This document shows, piece by piece, positions 22,455 to 25,831 of a stretch of 25,831 nt of DNA. A model generated the notes under the pieces. That model was not told where the DNA came from, made no database searches, and worked only from the letters and a program-made list of their open reading frames with translations. Position 1 is the stretch's first letter. Each line of letters begins with the position of its first letter. Both the position numbers and the translations under genes were made by a program. Source of the stretch: Solobacterium sp. (GTDB taxonomy: Bacteria > Bacillota_I > Bacilli_A > Erysipelotrichales > Erysipelotrichaceae); contig JAFOLE010000073.1 in the NCBI GenBank assembly GCA_017419465.1, positions 1-25,831 of the forward strand, read 5' to 3'.

Positions 22455-22946
22455 ATGATGTTTGAGGGGTATGATTTTTCGGATTTCTGGGAAAGGGCAC
22501 CTGTATCCGGAGACGGATTTGAAATGAATCCGCCGGATGATGCGCTGATCAGAGAGATTGAGGGCAAGCTTGGCTATAAACTGCCCGCGTCCTATATCTG
22601 GCTGATGAAACAGCGCAACGGCGGATATGTGAAGAAGTGTGAATTCCCGTGGAGCGATGATCCGGATGAAAACTTTTATATTTCTTCCATTATGGGCATC
22701 GGCTATGAAAAGTATTCGCTGTGCGGGAAGTTCGGCAGCCAGTTCTGGATCGATGAATGGGAATATCCCCCGATCGGTGTCGCGGTCTGCGATACGCCTT
22801 CGGCAGGACATGAAATGGTATTTCTGGACTATCGTGCATGCGGGCCGCAGGGGGAGCCTTCCGTGGTCTGTGTGAATCAGGAAGCGGATTATGCGATTGT
22901 CCCGCTTGCGGAGAACTTTGAAGCATTCATCATGAATCTGAGGTAA
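22455..22946 (+). CDS. SMI1/KNR4 (SUKH-1) family protein
   Basis: A 163-residue soluble protein. The N-terminal half has the SUKH signature: DALIREIEGKLGYKLPASY then WLMKQRNGGY, followed by ISSIMGIGYE, WEYPPIGVAVCDTPSAGHEM and FLDYRACGPQGEPSVV. SUKH proteins are best known as immunity proteins that bind and neutralise nuclease or other toxins of contact-dependent systems; stand-alone copies are common and may serve as decoys or general protein-binding modules. No toxin gene is adjacent. ATG 22455 is followed by a second ATG; GGGAGA lies five bases upstream. The downstream methyltransferase gene starts five bases after its stop. Confidence 0.87.
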   Translation: MMFEGYDFSDFWERAPVSGDGFEMNPPDDALIREIEGKLGYKLPASYIWLMKQRNGGYVKKCEFPWSDDPDENFYISSIMGIGYEKYSLCGKFGSQFWIDEWEYPPIGVAVCDTPSAGHEMVFLDYRACGPQGEPSVVCVNQEADYAIVPLAENFEAFIMNLR

Positions 22947-22951
22947 GACCT

Positions 22952-23623
22952 ATGGAACGGGGACTTCTGAAAAAAGCACTGGTCCGCTATGTTGCGGGCG
23001 TTGTCCTGATGGGGCTTCTGCTGTTTGTGCCGGCAGGTTCCTTCACCTGGTTTCACGGCTGGCTGATGATGGGCATTCTGTTTGTGCCGATGCTGGGAGC
23101 GGGAATCGTGATGTATTACAAAGCGCCGGATCTTCTGCGCCGCCGGCTGTCGGTCGATGAAAAGGAAACGGAACAGAAACAGGTCATCGGGTACAGCGGG
23201 CTGATGTTCATTGCGGCGTTTGTCCTTGCCGGACTCAATGAACGCTTTCACTGGACCGCGCTTCCGGCATGGATGCCGTATGCGGCGTCGGTGGTCTTTC
23301 TGCTTGGTTATCTCCTGTTTGCGGAAGTGCTGCGGGAAAACCGGTACCTGTCACGTACCGTTGAAGTGCAGGAAGGACAGAAGGTGGTGGATACCGGACT
23401 GTACGGCGTTGTACGTCACCCAATGTATTTCGCAACGGTGATTCTGTTTCTCAGTATGCCGCTGGTGCTCAACTGCTGGCCGTCGTTTGTGATCATGCTG
23501 GGGTATTTTCCGATCATCGCAAAGCGGATCCGCAATGAAGAAGCGGTTCTGGAAAAGGAACTGAAGGGCTATGCGGAATACCGTAAGAAGGTGAAGTACC
23601 GGCTTCTGCCGTATATCTGGTAA
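22952..23623 (+). CDS. Isoprenylcysteine carboxyl methyltransferase family membrane protein
   Basis: A 223-residue membrane protein with about five hydrophobic helices. The C-terminal ICMT/PEMT-like core shows GLYGVVRHPMYFA, the S-adenosylmethionine-binding RHPxY motif, and later RIRNEEAVLEKELKGYAEY with the conserved Arg/Glu-Glu pair. Eukaryotic ICMT methylates prenylated cysteine; bacteria lack CaaX prenylation, so the substrate here is probably a lipid or small isoprenoid or phospholipid-like amine. The ATG lies five bases after the SUKH stop, with GAGGTAAG overlapping that stop as the ribosome site. A terminator follows. Confidence 0.88.
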   Translation: MERGLLKKALVRYVAGVVLMGLLLFVPAGSFTWFHGWLMMGILFVPMLGAGIVMYYKAPDLLRRRLSVDEKETEQKQVIGYSGLMFIAAFVLAGLNERFHWTALPAWMPYAASVVFLLGYLLFAEVLRENRYLSRTVEVQEGQKVVDTGLYGVVRHPMYFATVILFLSMPLVLNCWPSFVIMLGYFPIIAKRIRNEEAVLEKELKGYAEYRKKVKYRLLPYIW

Positions 23624-23638
23624 GAATAATCAGACAGG

Positions 23639-23660
23639 GAACTGCGCATGCAGTTCTTTT
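23639..23660 (+). terminator. Intrinsic terminator after the ICMT-like gene
   Basis: The perfect seven-base stem GAACTGC / GCAGTTC with loop GCAT is followed by TTTTCCTTT, a slightly interrupted T tract. Confidence 0.72.
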
Positions 23661-23747
23661 CCTTTCCGGCAGACAGAAGAGAATCATTTTCCTTCTGCAC
23701 AGCGGATAAGGTAGACTGAAACAGGATATACAGCAGGAGGTGCGGAT

Positions 23748-24236
23748 ATGATACTGATCGTGGAAGGAATGGCAATGTGCCTGATCATCCTGATGGTATG
23801 TGTGATTGGCATTGCGACAGACGGTCCGGTCGGACTGGTGAACTTCTATGAAGAGGATGTACAGCAGCGGGTCGTGGAACTCGGGCTTACCACACCGGAA
23901 AAGATTAACCGCCGGGCAGTGATTTCCGGAATCGCGGTCTTTATACCGATGCTGATCCTGATTCCGTATATGGTATACGGGCTCAACGGCGCAGCCGGAT
24001 TCCGGCAGAGATTCGCACAGATGCTGGTGATCGGAATGATCTACGGTCTCTTTGACCGGTTCTTTATTGACTGGTACTGAGTGGAACGGACCAATGCATG
24101 GAATATTCCGGGCACAGAAGATCTGAAGCCGTATATTCCGGCAAAAACAAAGATCATGAAATGGACTGCGACACTGGTCGGATACCCGCTGCTGTTTGCG
24201 CTGATCGCATGGGTCATGACCATATTTGGAAAGTAA
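23748..24236 (+). pseudogene. Four-helix-type membrane protein gene interrupted by one in-frame UGA
   Basis: A frame of 162 sense and stop-containing codons opens at ATG 23748 behind CAGGAGGTG and runs to TAA 24234-24236, with a single TGA at 24078-24080 (codon 111). Before the TGA it encodes hydrophobic helices (about 2-24, 62-80, 88-104) and ends FDRFFIDWY. After it the same frame continues VERTNAWNIPGTEDLKPYI, then another helix (YPLLFALIAWVMTIFG). As I recall the family, this is one continuous protein with Trp at the TGA position (DWYWVxxTxAW). So the allele is a recent nonsense mutation, a sequencing error, or a recoded site. GTG directly follows the TGA but has no ribosome site. The downstream gene overlaps the distal TAA region. 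Confidence 0.72.
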
Positions 24237-24256
24237 TGCCGGAGGAGTTTGTGACG

Positions 24257-25207
24257 ATGACGGATGTAATGGAAAAAAACAGACGATTTTACGAAACCCA
24301 GGTCAGAGAACTGATTCATACCCGGTTTGCGGAATATGAAGACCGTATCGCGGTCGGCATTGCCGGGGAAGGCTCGGACTGTTTCGGCTATGATGATGAG
24401 ATTTCCAGAGATCATGACTTCGGAACCGGTGTCTGCCTCTGGCTGACAGACGGAGATATGGAACGGTTCGGTGCGGAACTGTCCGCTGCCTATAACGAAC
24501 TTGTGGACAGCATGGAACGATCTTATTACACAGACCGTCTGCGGGAACGCAGAGGCGTCATGACGATTCATGACTTCTATTCCGCTATCCTCCATGTGGA
24601 CTGTGATATTGAACACTGCAGACTGTCGGAAGAGGACTGGTACCGGCTGGATCATGCCTGTCTGAAGACCGCGGTCAACGGAGAAGTATACCGGGATGAT
24701 CCGGGAATCTTTACCGCTTTCCGGAACTATCTGCTTGGCTATTATCCGGATCGTATCTGGCGGATGCGGCTGGCGGAACAGCTGCACAAATATGCATCGG
24801 CACTGCAGGTAAACTATGCCCGCTGTATGTCACGCAATGATCTGGTGGCGGCGGAGCTCTGCCGGGCGCAGGGCGTGGAATCCGCAATGGAGCTGTTCTT
24901 TCTGTTGAAGCGGGAATATCCGCCGTATTACAAGTGGACGTATCGTGCTCTGACAGAACGGGATGAAGAAGGAATCCTGTCTGCACGGATCAAAGAACTT
25001 GCGATGGAAAAACTCAATCCGGAGGCATGGAACGGGACAAGATACCATCCCAACCGGCAGAATTATAAAGACCGGATTGTTTCGCTGTCGGAAGAGATTG
25101 CCTCAGACCTGGAATTCATGATGTCGGATATGGGGCTGATCTCCATGCGCAGCCGGTATCTTGAGATCCATGTGAATGAAGTGCTGAACGGGAACGATCC
25201 GCAGTAA
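24257..25207 (+). CDS. DUF4037 nucleotidyltransferase-like protein
   Basis: A 316-residue cytosolic protein. The N-terminal nucleotidyltransferase-like motif is GIAGEGSDCFGYDDEISRDHD, in which Gly-Ser and the spaced aspartates resemble the pol-beta fold active site (about residues 35-55). The rest is helical and typical of DUF4037 (SRNDLVAAELCRAQG, YPPYYKWTYRAL). Members may transfer nucleotides to small molecules or proteins; no substrate is established to my knowledge. ATG 24257 is chosen because GGAGGAG (24241-24247) precedes it by nine bases. ATG 24236, which overlaps the upstream TAA, is the main alternative. Starts further upstream, such as 24098, would overlap the preceding gene out of frame. 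Confidence 0.83.
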   Translation: MTDVMEKNRRFYETQVRELIHTRFAEYEDRIAVGIAGEGSDCFGYDDEISRDHDFGTGVCLWLTDGDMERFGAELSAAYNELVDSMERSYYTDRLRERRGVMTIHDFYSAILHVDCDIEHCRLSEEDWYRLDHACLKTAVNGEVYRDDPGIFTAFRNYLLGYYPDRIWRMRLAEQLHKYASALQVNYARCMSRNDLVAAELCRAQGVESAMELFFLLKREYPPYYKWTYRALTERDEEGILSARIKELAMEKLNPEAWNGTRYHPNRQNYKDRIVSLSEEIASDLEFMMSDMGLISMRSRYLEIHVNEVLNGNDPQ

Positions 25208-25238
25208 AATACAGAGGTCAGGGAAAGGAAAATCAATT

Positions 25239-25649
25239 ATGAAAATCGCAGTCAGATATTATACAAAAACAGGAAATACAAAGCGGCTTGCGGAGGCGAT
25301 CGCAGACGCAGTCGGCGCAGAAGCACTGCCTATCAGCGAACCGATCACAGAACCGGTCGATGTTCTGTTCCTGGGTAATTCCTATTACGCCTTCACCATT
25401 GATCCGGAAGTACGCGCGTTCATCCGCGGCCTGGATAAAAACAAGGTCGGAAAGATCGTGAACTTCGGTTCTGCGGCGATGCTGAATTCGACCTATAAAA
25501 AGGTCAAGGCAGAAGCAGACAAAGCCGGCATCCTGATGGATACCCGGGAGTTCCACTGCAAGGGAGAATTCAAGGGCATTCATAAAGGCAAGCCGGATGC
25601 GTCTGATATGAAGGCTGCGGCAGACTTTGCGAAGAGCGTTGTTTCGTGA
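25239..25649 (+). CDS. Flavodoxin family protein
   Basis: A 136-residue flavodoxin-like protein. The phosphate-binding loop is YTKTGNTKRLAEAIA (about 8-22), then FLGNSYYAFTIDPEVRAF, the isoalloxazine-contact region, and IVNFGSAAM. It should bind FMN and act as a cytosolic electron carrier or a small reductase subunit. Length fits short-chain flavodoxins. AGGAAA lies before ATG 25239, 31 bases after the DUF4037 stop with no terminator between, so both are probably on one transcript. No partner oxidoreductase is visible. Confidence 0.88.
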   Translation: MKIAVRYYTKTGNTKRLAEAIADAVGAEALPISEPITEPVDVLFLGNSYYAFTIDPEVRAFIRGLDKNKVGKIVNFGSAAMLNSTYKKVKAEADKAGILMDTREFHCKGEFKGIHKGKPDASDMKAAADFAKSVVS

Positions 25650-25676
25650 CCTGCGTGAATGAAGCATAACGGAATC

Positions 25677-25685
25677 TGTTATAAT
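25677..25685 (+). promoter_or_regulatory. Extended -10 promoter for the last gene
   Basis: TGTTATAAT is a perfect TGn-extended -10, 36 bases before ATG 25722. No clear -35. GTGAGGTGA precedes the start as ribosome site. Confidence 0.62.
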
Positions 25686-25721
25686 CACGTAGTGCAAAAC
25701 AACGGAGTGAGGTGACAAACG

Positions 25722-25831
25722 ATGGTTAAAGATAAGAAAACAGCATTCGTTATATTTGTAGTGATCTTCATGGCTCTCTGGAACCTGCTGGATTTTCTGT
25801 ACAGCACACTCATTTCAAAAAGCGGCTATCA
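25722..25831 (+). CDS. Start of a small membrane protein (3' truncated by window edge)
   Basis: ATG 25722 opens 36 visible codons: a basic N-terminus (MVKDKKTA) followed by a hydrophobic helix (about 8-20) and LWNLLDFLYSTLISKSGY. It reads as a short inner-membrane protein of a type seen in many Bacillota, but I cannot assign a family or function. The frame is open to the window edge. It has its own promoter and a reasonable ribosome site (GAGGTGA, seven to eight bases upstream). Confidence 0.7.
   Translation, partial: MVKDKKTAFVIFVVIFMALWNLLDFLYSTLISKSGY

Noticed and set aside
24078..24080. Genome-wide use of UGA as tryptophan (Mollicute code)
   Set aside because: TGA ends many clear genes in the window (for example the HAD, ACT, TcdA and TruA genes), so the code is standard and this TGA is an isolated case.
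24098..24256. Longer N-terminus for the DUF4037 protein
   Set aside because: It overlaps, in another frame, the distal part of the upstream membrane protein and has no family resemblance; GGAGGAG favours 24257.

Overview
The window is a 25.8 kb chromosomal stretch from a Bacillota (Firmicutes) bacterium of moderate GC. The evidence is the ecfA1-ecfA2-ecfT-truA ... rplM-rpsI order, strong GGAGG ribosome binding sites, a candidate L13 leader and several extended -10 promoters. Protein style (RsbU-like PP2C phosphatase, TcdA, EcfAAT, small orphan membrane proteins) fits Erysipelotrichales or a nearby lineage, but I cannot fix the genus. TGA is used normally as a stop codon. I see no tRNA, rRNA, CRISPR array, insertion sequence or prophage.

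Layout. 1-2660: housekeeping genes, namely the tail of an unknown gene, a Cof-type HAD phosphatase coupled to an ACT-domain protein, then a PPC/DUF296 protein coupled to TcdA (cyclic t6A formation). 2783-3040: a self-contained unit (promoter, ribosome site, 47-residue protein, terminator). 3102-13550: a long codirectional block with a membrane SpoIIE/RsbU-type phosphatase, a CpdB-like phosphoesterase with no export signal, a UshA-like lipoprotein nucleotidase, a soluble PAS hybrid histidine kinase with two receivers, a membrane-anchored DUF885 predicted metallopeptidase and a small basic protein. 13615-14225: a one-gene unit for a membrane-anchored unknown protein. 14242-19399: ECF transporter module, pseudouridine synthase TruA with an unusual C-terminal extension, a P-loop kinase, and the ribosomal genes rplM-rpsI behind their own promoter and leader.

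19481-20682: two overlapping genes for exported or membrane proteins; the second has cytoplasmic repeats and an extracellular Ig-like region. 20674-22348 (minus strand): trmD overlapping a P1-family peptidase gene. 22412-25831 (plus strand): SUKH/SMI1-like protein, isoprenylcysteine-methyltransferase-like membrane enzyme, a membrane protein interrupted by one in-frame UGA, a DUF4037 nucleotidyltransferase-like protein, a small flavodoxin, and the start of a small membrane protein.

How the genes work together. The clearest functional groups are translation and RNA modification (tcdA, truA, rplM, rpsI, trmD) and ECF vitamin uptake. The 3102-11316 block combines an extracytoplasmic sensor phosphatase, two nucleotide phosphoesterases in different compartments and a phosphorelay kinase; a shared nucleotide-linked signalling role is an inference. 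The observations most worth following are the in-frame UGA at 24078, the TruA extension, two start codons set exactly where leaderless transcripts would begin (3102 and 22348), and the phosphatase/nucleotidase/kinase block.
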